A DNA stretch of 28,915 nt from contig JBBKXR010000147.1 in NCBI GenBank assembly GCA_037969585.1, forward strand, positions 1 to 28,915. Reading direction: 5' to 3'. The notes beneath the pieces are model-generated. The model was not told the origin of the DNA, did not search any database, and worked only from the letters and a program-made list of their open reading frames with translations. The number at the start of each line of letters is the position of its first letter. Within the stretch, counting starts at the first letter, position 1. This DNA is from JBBKXR01 sp037969585. Lineage in GTDB: Bacteria > Verrucomicrobiota > Verrucomicrobiia > Verrucomicrobiales > DEV007. The position numbers and the translations under genes are program-made. This document shows positions 6,032 to 13,563 of the stretch, in pieces.

Positions 6032-6967
6032 ATGTCGTCAATTCTAAAATCTCTGCGCCTGTTGGCCGATCCGACGCGAATTCGAATTTTGTCACTGCTG
6101 CGGCGGGAGGAGTTGTCGGTTGCTGAATTGCAGGAAATCCTTGCGATGGCGCAGTCGCGAATCTCTAATCAGCTGTCGCAGCTCCGGCAGGTGGGGCTAG
6201 TTGAAGACCGCCGGGCCGGGCAGAAGAGCATTTATGCTTTTTTGCCGCCAAATGACGAGGCCAGCGCGCGATTGCTGGAAACCGTCGAGATGGCTGCCGA
6301 TGAGTTGGATGAAATCGAAGCCGACCGGGCCGCACTAGCATCGGTGCTGAGCAAGCGTCGCGACAAGGCGCGGACGTATTTTGACCGTCTGGCGGGGAAA
6401 TTCGGTCGCAGTTACTGCCCGGGACGTTCATGGAAAGGCCTCGCCGAGACCTTGCTAAAACTTATGCCGCCGCAGGTGATCGCTGATCTCGGCGCTGGTG
6501 AGGGCACCTTTTCGCAGTTGCTCGCTCAGCGGGCGGAGAAAGTCATCGCGGTCGATAATTCGGAAAAAATGATCGAGTTCGCCTCCGGCGTGGCGCGCGA
6601 AAACGGTTATAAGAACCTTGAGTTCCGGCTCGGTGATATCGAGGAGCCACCGATCGATGACGCATCCGTCGACTTGGCGTTTTTCAGCCAGGCGCTGCAT
6701 CATGCGGAAAAACCGCAGCGAGCCATCGAAAGTGCGTTTCGTATTCTACGACCCGGAGGGCGGGTGGTGATTCTTGATCTGCTGAAGCACAGCTTTGAGG
6801 AAGCGCGTGAACTCTACGCCGATGTCTGGCTCGGTTTTTCCGAAGTCGAGATTATGCAATTTCTTGAGTCAGCCGGCTTCAAAAATGCCGAACTGACGGT
6901 GGTCGACCGCGAGAAGAAATCTCCGCACTTTCAGACCTTGATGGCAGTGGCGGAAAAGGTCGGGTGA
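6032..6967 (+). CDS. ArsR-family regulator fused to a SAM-dependent methyltransferase domain (SahR-like)
   Basis: The product has 311 residues. Residues 1-75 form an ArsR winged helix ('LADPTRIRILSLLRREELSVAELQEIL', recognition helix 'AQSRISNQLSQLRQVGLV'). Residues 80-115 are a helical linker. Residues 125-305 form a class I methyltransferase fold with motif I 'IADLGAGEGTFSQLLA', an acidic end of strand 2 ('VIAVDNSEKM') and post-motif 'ALHHAEKPQRAIESAFRILRPGG'. Proteins of this architecture include SahR, which senses SAH and represses methyl-cycle genes in Proteobacteria. Here it is divergent from metK-ahcY, which fits the same job. An ATG at 6014 would add six residues but lies inside the candidate operator, so 6032 is preferred. 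Whether the methyltransferase domain is catalytic or only binds SAM/SAH cannot be told. Confidence 0.88.
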   Translation: MSSILKSLRLLADPTRIRILSLLRREELSVAELQEILAMAQSRISNQLSQLRQVGLVEDRRAGQKSIYAFLPPNDEASARLLETVEMAADELDEIEADRAALASVLSKRRDKARTYFDRLAGKFGRSYCPGRSWKGLAETLLKLMPPQVIADLGAGEGTFSQLLAQRAEKVIAVDNSEKMIEFASGVARENGYKNLEFRLGDIEEPPIDDASVDLAFFSQALHHAEKPQRAIESAFRILRPGGRVVILDLLKHSFEEARELYADVWLGFSEVEIMQFLESAGFKNAELTVVDREKKSPHFQTLMAVAEKVG

Positions 6968-7012
6968 GCGGGAGGCAGCGACTCCGGATGAACGCCGTGA
7001 TGCTGAACCGGC

Positions 7013-7068
7013 AACGAATGCGTTCGCCCGTTCGCCCGTTAGCGCATCGTTCCAAAGTTGACTGGAAC
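7013..7068. repeat. Two inverted repeats downstream of the SahR-like gene
   Basis: A 9-bp stem with one bulged base (7013-7022 with 7043-7051) encloses a loop with two copies of TTCGCCCG. A second 6-bp hairpin, GTTCCA/TGGAAC (7049-7054 and 7063-7068), overlaps its right arm, so the two structures exclude each other. No T-tract follows. They lie between the regulator and the next plus-strand gene and may be a transcript-end structure or a leader element. Confidence 0.35.
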
Positions 7069-7132
7069 TGCGATTTTGGTCCACTATGCCTGCGGTTACC
7101 CAGCGCAACTACCCTCAACCCGCTCCACTGAA

Positions 7133-7747
7133 ATGAACCTACGCACAACTGTGTTTTCACTCTTTATCGTTTCATTGTCAGTTGGTTGGGCAGTTGCCGC
7201 CGATTTGCCCACTCGATCGGAGTTGGTCGATGAGCGCTATACCGCGGATCGGAGTCGTGGACTGATCACACTCAACAAACGCTACCTGGAGCTTTATCAG
7301 GTGGAACTCGACATTGCTCTCGAGGCGAAGAAGTTGGACGAAGCCAACGCGATCAAATTGAATATCAAGAGGCTCAACGATGAAATCGCGTCTTTGGCGA
7401 AAGCGTCGGTAGCGAGGATGGAAGATTCAAGTTCAGATGCCGGGTCCGACGAATTCGCTCTTCTGGCGGGAAAGAAAATCGAGTTTCCCATGTTTGGTGC
7501 CCCCGATAAGGACGTCGCACTCTCGTTTCAAAAAGACGGCGCAGCGGTTTGGCATGGTTTAGGTGGCACTCAGGTAGAGCGAAGCTACAAACCCACGGAA
7601 AAGGCCCGAACGTTTGTCGTATGGTGGGCGCAACGCTCGGCTCAATTGGAATACGAAATTACGGTCAGCGAAGACGGGCGCACCGCCGAGGTGGAGAAAT
7701 TGGGACTCGGGGAGACTGTGGTCGCGCCGGTCCGGAGTGGTAAATAG
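7133..7747 (+). CDS. Secreted protein of unknown function
   Basis: The product has 204 residues from the ATG at 7133; an earlier in-frame start at 7058 adds 25 residues with no signal-peptide character. Residues 1-22 are a typical signal peptide ending AVA before AD. A charged helical stretch rich in leucine and lysine follows ('KRYLELYQVELDIALEAKKLDEAN' region, about 38-85), probably a coiled coil, and then a beta-rich C-terminal domain (about 105-195) with tryptophans at the pattern 'FVVWWAQRSAQLEYEITV'. I do not recognise the family. It stands alone on the plus strand and converges on the next gene with 23 bp between them. Likely periplasmic. Confidence 0.7.
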   Translation: MNLRTTVFSLFIVSLSVGWAVAADLPTRSELVDERYTADRSRGLITLNKRYLELYQVELDIALEAKKLDEANAIKLNIKRLNDEIASLAKASVARMEDSSSDAGSDEFALLAGKKIEFPMFGAPDKDVALSFQKDGAAVWHGLGGTQVERSYKPTEKARTFVVWWAQRSAQLEYEITVSEDGRTAEVEKLGLGETVVAPVRSGK

Positions 7748-7770
7748 AACGCCAAGCCTTTCTAATTTGG

Positions 7771-8331
7771 CTACGTCGAAATCGCGGATTCCAATCGGGC
7801 GAAATGGCGAGCATAGGTTTCGGTGTAGTTGGTCCGGATCTGGCAGCAGGTGATCTTCTTGAATTTTACCTCCCAAGGGTCGTCATCCCACTCGGCTTCG
7901 CGGTTGAAGTATTGTCCGGCGAAACGATCGGCTTCGATGCTCAGCGTTCGTCCGATGAAGTAAACGGTGTTGTTTCCGGTTTCCTTTTCAATAATGACGA
8001 TTTCCGTGTCGGCCAGTGATTCGAGAAATTCGCGAAATGACTCGAGCGGCGGCTGGTAAGTGAAATTCAATGTTTCGACAATTCCATCGGCGGTGAGCAT
8101 GGCCAGATCGTTACGATCGGAGGGGGAGACTTCGAGACTACTGATGTCTTTTCGCCGGATGACGATGATGCCGTCGCCAATAAAGTCCTTGAATTGGTAG
8201 AGGCAGACGAGGGCCTTCGAATGGCCGAGAACAAAGCCCTGGAGGCGCGCTGAATCGATGCTCTCCCTATAGATGGAGACCAAGTCTCGGCGCTCGCAGA
8301 GTTTCTCAAAGTTCTTTGCCTTGGGCTTCAT
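7771..8331 (-). CDS. Cytoplasmic protein of unknown function
   Basis: The product has 186 residues with no signal peptide or membrane segment. It seems to consist of two similar beta-rich halves (about 13-85 and 105-180), each built from five short strands with a pattern like 'GFVLGHSKALVCLYQF' / 'NNTVYFIGRTLSIEADRF' followed by a strand ending in a helix ('CCQIRTNYTETYARHFARL'). This recalls small uncharacterised SH3/Sm-like proteins that bacteria often encode singly; the likeness is from memory and is weak. It is 8 bp upstream of the next minus-strand stop codon at 8340, i.e. it lies just downstream of the LamG-like gene and may share its transcript. Confidence 0.65.
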   Translation of the reverse strand: MKPKAKNFEKLCERRDLVSIYRESIDSARLQGFVLGHSKALVCLYQFKDFIGDGIIVIRRKDISSLEVSPSDRNDLAMLTADGIVETLNFTYQPPLESFREFLESLADTEIVIIEKETGNNTVYFIGRTLSIEADRFAGQYFNREAEWDDDPWEVKFKKITCCQIRTNYTETYARHFARLESAIST

Positions 8332-8339
8332 CCGAACTG

Positions 8340-9050
8340 CTACTTCGCTCGCCAGATCCTCACCTCATCAAACAGCATGTCGCTGCCGGTAACGGTGAAG
8401 TGCAGGCTTTCTTTGGTGGGGTGAGCGAGGCCGGGTGATTTTAAAAAGCCGACTGGCTTCTCGTCGAGGCTGACGCGCATTTCGTCGCCGGCGATTTCGA
8501 TGCGCATGGTGTGCCATGTTTCGGGATCGACCGGTGTTTTGATGACGGCGGTGCGGCCCTCGAGCAGCTTGTCGGCTTCGGCTTTTTTGGCCGGATCTTT
8601 GCGCATTTTGAAAATGTCGTTGCGCATGATGCCTTCCTTGTCGTCGCCGAGCCGGATCTGAGTGGGGGTGACGGCGACGCGGCAGACGTGGCCGGCGTGG
8701 GAGTATTCTTTTAAGTTCTTGTCATCGAACACGACGTTGAAGGTGGGTGATCCGGCGAAGCGGAATTTGAATTCGACGACGATGTCTTCCATTGGTCGGT
8801 AAACGCGGCCGACGGCGCCGTGATCGTCGCGGGTCTGGGTGCCTTTCATGACGCCGTCGGCGACGGCGAAGGTCGGGATCAGTGGCTGCCAGTCTGCGCC
8901 GAGTTCGTTGCGCTCGAAATCGTCGGAGAAAATCAGTTCGCCTTTTTCGGCGATTGCAGCGGGGACTTTAGTATTTTCATCAGCGGCGGGGACTTGGGTC
9001 ACACTGATGGTGACGGCGAGAGTGAGGATGATTGCGGTGAAAGATTTCAT
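8340..9050 (-). CDS. Secreted concanavalin-like (LamG/DUF1080-like) protein
   Basis: The product has 236 residues from the ATG at 9050; the open frame extends 39 codons further upstream but only 9050 gives a signal peptide (1-22, ending PAAD). The mature part starts with 'ELIFSDDFERNELGADWQP', the classic opening of jelly-roll proteins related to DUF1080/3-keto-disaccharide hydrolase and LamG domains, and ends with 'SLHFTVTGSDMLFDEVRIWRAK'. These folds bind or cleave carbohydrate; catalytic residues cannot be assigned here. Such proteins are numerous in Verrucomicrobia and Planctomycetes that live on algal polysaccharides. The gene stands as the first of two minus-strand genes (8340-9050, then 7771-8331). 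Confidence 0.75.
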   Translation of the reverse strand: MKSFTAIILTLAVTISVTQVPAADENTKVPAAIAEKGELIFSDDFERNELGADWQPLIPTFAVADGVMKGTQTRDDHGAVGRVYRPMEDIVVEFKFRFAGSPTFNVVFDDKNLKEYSHAGHVCRVAVTPTQIRLGDDKEGIMRNDIFKMRKDPAKKAEADKLLEGRTAVIKTPVDPETWHTMRIEIAGDEMRVSLDEKPVGFLKSPGLAHPTKESLHFTVTGSDMLFDEVRIWRAK

Positions 9051-9147
9051 GGCTGGGAGCGGTATGGTCAGTGTGGCACAGAGTTTTACCCGAAGGACAG
9101 CGGAGATTTTATCGACGAGGAGTCGGCGGTTTTGGTGGAATGATGGT

Positions 9148-9212
9148 AAAGCGGGCGCAGCGCTCACCGCTTTGATCTGGGCTTGTCCACTGAGGCGGGC
9201 GGAGCGCCCGCC
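9148..9212. repeat. REP-like pair of hairpins
   Basis: Two palindromes lie 20 bp apart: AAAGCGG/CCGCTTT (9148-9154, 9167-9173; the loop itself contains AGCGCT) and an 8-bp GC-rich stem with a three-base loop (9194-9201, 9205-9212). The second is followed by CTACAATTTTT, so it could also stop plus-strand transcription, but no plus-strand gene lies just upstream. Paired extragenic palindromes of this kind resemble REP elements. Only one copy is in the window, so repetitiveness is not shown. Confidence 0.45.
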
Positions 9213-9236
9213 CTACAATTTTTCACTGAGGAGACG

Positions 9237-10139
9237 ATGAGCTTGTTAGTCGATAGACAGCGAGCGGAGTCGGTGTTTGGGTGTCGATCGATGTCTGGAT
9301 TGGGAAAATTACGAGTGGCGCTGGCCGGGGTGCTCGGGCTGTTGTTGGCGGCGGGGTCGGCGCTGCCACTGAGGGCGGGTGACTGGGATTTGCTGGCGAG
9401 CGATACGCCGGAGGACTTGGGGGAGGGCATTTCGTTTGTCGAAAAGACGGTGCGCGCAGCCGGCGACAACGGCATTTTGTCGAAACGTCGACTGCAGCTG
9501 GTGTTTTTTGAAACGCAATTTTTTACGCTCAAGGTGATTGATCAGGGCACGGCTGCGCAGCCGATTCATGAGAATATCAGTGCGGCGATGAAGGCGAGTT
9601 TCTGTCTGGCCGGTTGCAATGGCGGATTTTTTCATCCGGATTTTCGGCCGCTTGGGCTGATGGTTACCGACGGCGAGCGTATCAATAAATTTGAAACGTC
9701 GAAGCTGTTGTCGGGTCTGGTGATCGCGGATGGTTCGGGTCTACGATTGCAGCGGCGCAGCGAATTTCAGGATCATCGGGGCATCACTTCGTTGCTGCAG
9801 GCGGGGCCGTTTCTGGTGGATCGGGGAGCGGTGGTGAAGGGCCTGTCGAGCGAGTCGGCGCGGCGACGAACGTTTCTGGTGTGGAACGGGGAGCATGGTG
9901 CCGGTGGGCTGTGGGCGATGGGCACGTCGAGTGCGCTAAGTCTGGCCGAGCTTGGTGCGGTACTGGCAGATCGAGATGTGATCACTGAGTTTGTGCCGCA
10001 GCGTGCGCTGAATCTGGACGGAGGCAGTTCAACGGGTTTGTATTTCGATCGCGGAGCAGGGCGTAAGGATTTCGAGGTGAACCCGTATAAGCGGGTGCGC
10101 AATTTTCTCGGCATCGTGCCGCGTCCAGATTTGCGTTGA
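9237..10139 (+). CDS. Exported phosphodiester glycosidase family protein (NAGPA/DUF2233 domain)
   Basis: The product has 300 residues. The start at 9237 is preceded by GAGGAG (9228-9233); a second ATG at 9291 would leave a more regular signal peptide (hydrophobic 'VALAGVLGLLLAAGSALPLRA'). The domain shows the family markers: 'CNGGFFHPDFRPLGLMV' (NxGFF, about 123-140), 'QAGPFLVDRG' (GPxL) and 'ALNLDGGSSTGLYF' (LDGGSS, near the end). The family cleaves N-acetylglucosamine-1-phosphodiester bonds in the mammalian uncovering enzyme; bacterial members act on envelope or spore polymers and substrates are mostly undefined. It is followed immediately by the carbonic anhydrase gene and may share its transcript. 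Confidence 0.85.
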   Translation: MSLLVDRQRAESVFGCRSMSGLGKLRVALAGVLGLLLAAGSALPLRAGDWDLLASDTPEDLGEGISFVEKTVRAAGDNGILSKRRLQLVFFETQFFTLKVIDQGTAAQPIHENISAAMKASFCLAGCNGGFFHPDFRPLGLMVTDGERINKFETSKLLSGLVIADGSGLRLQRRSEFQDHRGITSLLQAGPFLVDRGAVVKGLSSESARRRTFLVWNGEHGAGGLWAMGTSSALSLAELGAVLADRDVITEFVPQRALNLDGGSSTGLYFDRGAGRKDFEVNPYKRVRNFLGIVPRPDLR

Positions 10140-10234
10140 GCCGACGCGAACACTATCGGTGCTTGTTTCCATCGAGAGATGCGTGGAAGAATGAGATGCT
10201 CGAGGGATCTGTTTGCTGTTACCGAATTAATGCC

Positions 10235-10870
10235 ATGCCGATGATGACCGCTTTGAATGCGCTGCAACGATTGCGCGAAGGAAACCTGCGATTTGCCAAA
10301 GGTAACCGAGATCAGTCAGCGGTTACGTGTGGGGATCGGGGTAGTGACTTGGTCTCAGGTCAGGAGCCCGGCGCTATCATTCTCGGTTGCTCGGATTCTC
10401 GAGTGCCGGCAGAGTTGGTTTTTGATCAGGGGGTCGGCGATCTGTTCGTGATTCGTGTTGCAGGAAATATCGTCGCGCCATCGCAGGTCGGCAGTGTCGA
10501 GTTTGCCGCGGAAAAGTTCGGCACTCGTCTGGTGGTTGTGTTAGGCCACTCGGGATGTGGTGCGATCACTGCGACGCTTGATGAACTGGAGCGTCCGTCG
10601 CAAAGTCGTTCGCCGAATCTAGCATCGATCGTCGACCGGATCCGGCCAGCGGTGGAGACTTTGATGGAGACCGATTTGAAAAATGATCGCGAGGCGCTGG
10701 TGCACCACGCGGTGCGGGCCAATGTGCGCGACTCAGCAAATCACCTGCGTCACGGTTCGCAATCGCTCGAGCACTTGATCGAGAACCACGAGTTGCTGGT
10801 CGTCGGCGCCGAGTATTCGCTGGAGACGGGCCTCGTCGATTTCTTCGATGGCGCGCCGGCGGAAGACTAG
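10235..10870 (+). CDS. Beta-class carbonic anhydrase
   Basis: This zinc enzyme interconverts CO2 and bicarbonate in the cytoplasm. From the ATG at 10235 it has 211 residues, normal for the class. It opens with 'LQRLREGNLRF', carries 'GCSDSRVPAELVF' (zinc Cys52 and the Asp54/Arg56 dyad), 'VIRVAGN' and 'GHSGCGAI' (zinc His105 and Cys108), so all metal and catalytic residues are intact. Other starts are possible: ATG 10196, which has a GGAAG 6 bp upstream, or ATG 10244. It lies about 95 bp after the glycosidase gene on the same strand. It probably supplies bicarbonate for carboxylation or pH balance. Confidence 0.93.
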   Translation: MPMMTALNALQRLREGNLRFAKGNRDQSAVTCGDRGSDLVSGQEPGAIILGCSDSRVPAELVFDQGVGDLFVIRVAGNIVAPSQVGSVEFAAEKFGTRLVVVLGHSGCGAITATLDELERPSQSRSPNLASIVDRIRPAVETLMETDLKNDREALVHHAVRANVRDSANHLRHGSQSLEHLIENHELLVVGAEYSLETGLVDFFDGAPAED

Positions 10871-10884
10871 TTGGCGGCTCAATT

Positions 10885-11820
10885 TTACTTCAGCTTGATC
10901 GTGTCGCTTTTGCCCTCGGGCATTGCGTTGGGATCGCCGCGGTAGTGGTAGACGCGTTCGGCAGGGCTGGCTTCGTTGCCGGCGGCGTAGACGGCGACTT
11001 CGAGCCGTTTGGGGATCGATGGGTCCGCGTTGGGGTCGGGCTTGATGGTGAAGCCGATGCGATTGTCGCCGCGGTTGAGACCGCCTATGACGAGGTCACG
11101 GCCGGTGTTATTGACGACGGTGTTGCTGTGCTGACCGTTGATCGTGACGGTAGCTTCGTAGCCAATAGCGCTCACCCAGAGTTCGGCGAGAAAGCTCGGC
11201 ACGGACACCGGCGCGGCAACGGGAGGAACGACGCCGGATGGCTGAAATTCGGGGTCCTGGAGAAAGCCGAAATCCCCTTGCCGGATTTTTTGCAGCAGAT
11301 CAGAACCTGGTCCAAATTTGATGACACGCATGTTGTCGAACTTCCAGGCATCGCCCTCGCCGGCGAAGCGCAGTACCAGAAAACTGTCGGGATTGTTGCC
11401 GTCTCCGCCGGTGCCGAAGTCGAGTTTTCCAAAATAGACGGCGGTTGCAGTCGGCCCTTTGACAAAAATATCGATCATATTCAGCTGCGCGAGTTGCGGG
11501 GCGCTGAGGGGGACTTCGAACATGGCATCGGGAAACAGCTGCTTCTGCGAAATGATGCGGTTGCGGATTTCCGCCTGTCGATAGGCAGCAGTCGCGCTCG
11601 TCCAGGCACCATAATTTTTCGCCTGCATGGCGTCGCGCCAAGCGTTGTAGATGGTCTGAAACCCTGTCTGATATTCAGGCGACGAGACGGCTTTGGTCGC
11701 TTCCTGACTGGTCGCCTCGATCGAAGTGGGCGCTGCGTCCTGCGCATTCGACCAGCAGGGTGCCAGTGCAAAAAGGAGAAAAAAGATGAGATGGAGAGAA
11801 ATGGCAGCTGGTTGGGGCAT
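10885..11820 (-). CDS. Secreted protein of unknown function
   Basis: The product has 311 residues from the ATG at 11820, which begins a clear signal peptide (1-27, 'HLIFFLLFALAPCWSNAQ'); the 33 codons upstream are less plausible. The N-terminal half (about 45-175) is helical then mixed ('YNAWRDAMQAKNYGAWTSATA', 'ATAVYFGKLDFG', 'FLVLRFAGEGDAWKFDNMRVI'), recalling SnoaL/DUF4440-type or nuclear transport factor 2-like folds. A proline/valine-rich linker follows near 200-215, and then a small beta-sandwich (about 220-300) with 'VTINGQHSNTVVNNTGRDLVIGGLNRGDN'. No catalytic motif is recognisable. It converges on carbonic anhydrase with a 14-bp gap. Confidence 0.68.
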   Translation of the reverse strand: MPQPAAISLHLIFFLLFALAPCWSNAQDAAPTSIEATSQEATKAVSSPEYQTGFQTIYNAWRDAMQAKNYGAWTSATAAYRQAEIRNRIISQKQLFPDAMFEVPLSAPQLAQLNMIDIFVKGPTATAVYFGKLDFGTGGDGNNPDSFLVLRFAGEGDAWKFDNMRVIKFGPGSDLLQKIRQGDFGFLQDPEFQPSGVVPPVAAPVSVPSFLAELWVSAIGYEATVTINGQHSNTVVNNTGRDLVIGGLNRGDNRIGFTIKPDPNADPSIPKRLEVAVYAAGNEASPAERVYHYRGDPNAMPEGKSDTIKLK

Positions 11821-11904
11821 CGTAAAATTGGCGGGCGGCCAATGTAGCACGCGGCACGTGGCTTCGGCAGGAAAAACGACGCCGAACGAAAGCGTGTCGC
11901 GGAC

Positions 11905-11933
11905 TTGAATAGCTAACAAACCTTATCTATCGT
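11905..11933 (+). promoter_or_regulatory. Candidate sigma-70 promoter for the hydrolase gene
   Basis: TTGAAT (11905-11910) is followed after 17 bases by TATCGT (11928-11933); each matches the consensus at four of six positions. The site lies 45 bp before the ATG at 11978 in the divergent gap. Confidence 0.35.
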
Positions 11934-11977
11934 ATCGGATTCACGGGCCGCAGAGTATCGGCCCCAATTCGGCCTTC

Positions 11978-12868
11978 ATGAATCAACCTGCCCATTCTGT
12001 CGCCGACCGAAACAAGGCCCTCCTTGAAAGTTCGGAGAGCTTTGTCTACAAGCCGCTGGAACCGCTCGATGCCGGAGAGGATCTTTCGGTGCATCTCTTT
12101 TACCCGGCGGCGGCGGCGGTTGACACCGGACCGCGACCGGCGGTGTTGTTCTTTTTCTCCAGCCAGTGGGATAGTGGACAGATCGCTCAATTCGCGCCGC
12201 ATGCACTTTACTTTGCGAGCCGCGGAGCGGTGTCGATGGTTTTTGAATATCGAACCAAGTCCACCCATGAGACCGGGCCGGTAAAAACCATGGCCGACAT
12301 CCGCACCGCGATTCGCTGGGCGCGTTACAATCACGAGCATCTCGATATCGACCCGAGCAAGGTGATCGCCATCGGGGCAACGGCGGCCGCTCATGGAATC
12401 GCTACGGCGGCAATGGTCGATGGCTTCGAGGACAATGCAGGTGAGGCTCTGTTGAGCTGCGTGCCGGATGCGATGGTGTTGTTCAGTCCGATCGTCGATC
12501 TTTCCAAGAAAGGCTACGGATTCGAACGTTTTGCGGACATCAATGAAGCGAAGCGCTACGACCCGACGCGCTTCATCCGTAAGAGCTTGCCGCCGATGCT
12601 GATTTTCCAAGGCAGCTCGGATCGCGTCGTGCCGTCGGCCAGCGTGGCGAAGTTTGCCAAGCGTATGAAGCGCAAGAAAAACGTCTGCGAGATCGAGATC
12701 TTTCAGGGCAAAGGGCACGGCTTTTTTAATTTCAATGTCGATGTCGTTTCTTACGAGGCGACGATCAGCGGTGCGGACCGCTTTTTGGTAGAGCAGGGTT
12801 TCTTTGATCCCAGCGAGGACGATGACGGCAGTATGCGCCTCGTGTCATGGCGTGAGCAGGAGTATTAG
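11978..12868 (+). CDS. Alpha/beta hydrolase-fold protein with degenerate active site
   Basis: The product has 296 residues and no signal peptide. It follows the esterase/acetylxylan-esterase-like template found in Planctomycetes and Verrucomicrobia: 'GPRPAVLFFF' strand, 'YFASRGAVSMVFEYR', 'ADIRTAIRWAR', 'HLDIDPSKVIAIG', and the C-terminal 'FQGSSDRVVP' (acid Asp215) and 'GKGHGFFN' (His247). The oxyanion-hole motif HGGGW is replaced by FSSQW (60-64), and the nucleophile elbow GxSxGGH is replaced by GATAAAH (133-139), so the catalytic serine is a threonine (Thr135) and the elbow glycine is an alanine. It may be a pseudo-enzyme or use an unusual mechanism. Expression is probably from the promoter candidate at 11905. 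It is followed by a strong hairpin. Confidence 0.82.
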   Translation: MNQPAHSVADRNKALLESSESFVYKPLEPLDAGEDLSVHLFYPAAAAVDTGPRPAVLFFFSSQWDSGQIAQFAPHALYFASRGAVSMVFEYRTKSTHETGPVKTMADIRTAIRWARYNHEHLDIDPSKVIAIGATAAAHGIATAAMVDGFEDNAGEALLSCVPDAMVLFSPIVDLSKKGYGFERFADINEAKRYDPTRFIRKSLPPMLIFQGSSDRVVPSASVAKFAKRMKRKKNVCEIEIFQGKGHGFFNFNVDVVSYEATISGADRFLVEQGFFDPSEDDDGSMRLVSWREQEY

Positions 12869-12898
12869 AATGGTGCTGCGCGCCGGAGCAAGGCCTCA

Positions 12899-12925
12899 CC
12901 AATCATCGACTGAGTCGATGATTGG
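12899..12925. terminator. Perfect 12-bp hairpin, probable terminator
   Basis: The arms 12899-12910 and 12914-12925 are perfectly complementary around a three-base loop. The hairpin begins 30 bp after the hydrolase stop codon and is followed by TTCGATTATAT, which has only a weak T content. It is likely a transcript-end stabiliser or terminator, although an operator role cannot be excluded. Confidence 0.5.
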
Positions 12926-12981
12926 TTCGATTATATCAATAGTCGCTGTGGTCGCTGACGTGGCAGGATATCGCCTTGTTT

Positions 12982-13563
12982 ATGACGACGGCGCATCGAG
13001 ATACCCATCAGCTTGCCTGGGAATGGAATTGGATTCGACAGAGTCTGATTGAAGACTCTTTGCGCTTTGCGGCGATGGGCGGCGAGGCGCAGGATTCCGA
13101 GTTTGCTGAATTGCTCACTGAACTCAGTGCGGTCGGGATGAAGTCCGCGAGTCTGCTGTCGCGTGCGATTCGTGATGCGAGCCTGTCCCACGTGCGGGTT
13201 CTGAAGCCCTTGCAGTGGTTTTATCGGCGTCACATAGAGAAGCCGAGCAGCGATGTCGAAACGCTGGCTTTGGCGCGGGTGACTCAGTGGCGTTTGTTGC
13301 GGCGCATGGGGGATGCGCTGGAGAGTAAGACGCTGCCGTCTTGTCTTGAAGAGACGGTTCAGCAGGTTATCAACTCGGGTCGACAGACGGTCGATCGCTT
13401 AACTCTGTGGCTGGAACGTGCCTCTGATGGCGAAGAACGACTGAAGCAATACCGCGAAGTCGATCGCGAGGTGATTTACGAGCTGCGCCCGTTTGAAGAC
13501 GATCTTTCGAAGATTCCCGGCCTCGGTCGAGAATCGCTGGAGCAGACGTCAGCTATTTCTTAG
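12982..13563 (+). CDS. Helical protein of unknown function
   Basis: The product has 193 residues from the ATG at 12982 (a TTG at 12976 is less likely). It is predicted to be almost entirely helical, arranged as long amphipathic stretches (20-55, 58-75, 90-125, 130-160), with four tryptophans in the first 110 residues and no signal peptide, membrane segment or known motif. The length and pattern would fit a four-helix bundle. I do not recognise a family. It lies after the hairpin at 12899 and its end overlaps the convergent sulfatase gene by 11 bp, so both transcripts must cross. Confidence 0.6.
   Translation: MTTAHRDTHQLAWEWNWIRQSLIEDSLRFAAMGGEAQDSEFAELLTELSAVGMKSASLLSRAIRDASLSHVRVLKPLQWFYRRHIEKPSSDVETLALARVTQWRLLRRMGDALESKTLPSCLEETVQQVINSGRQTVDRLTLWLERASDGEERLKQYREVDREVIYELRPFEDDLSKIPGLGRESLEQTSAIS

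Noticed and set aside
11927..12718. Minus-strand frame of 263 codons opposite the hydrolase
   Set aside because: It mirrors the alpha/beta hydrolase gene, has no family likeness and shows arginine/histidine-rich composition.
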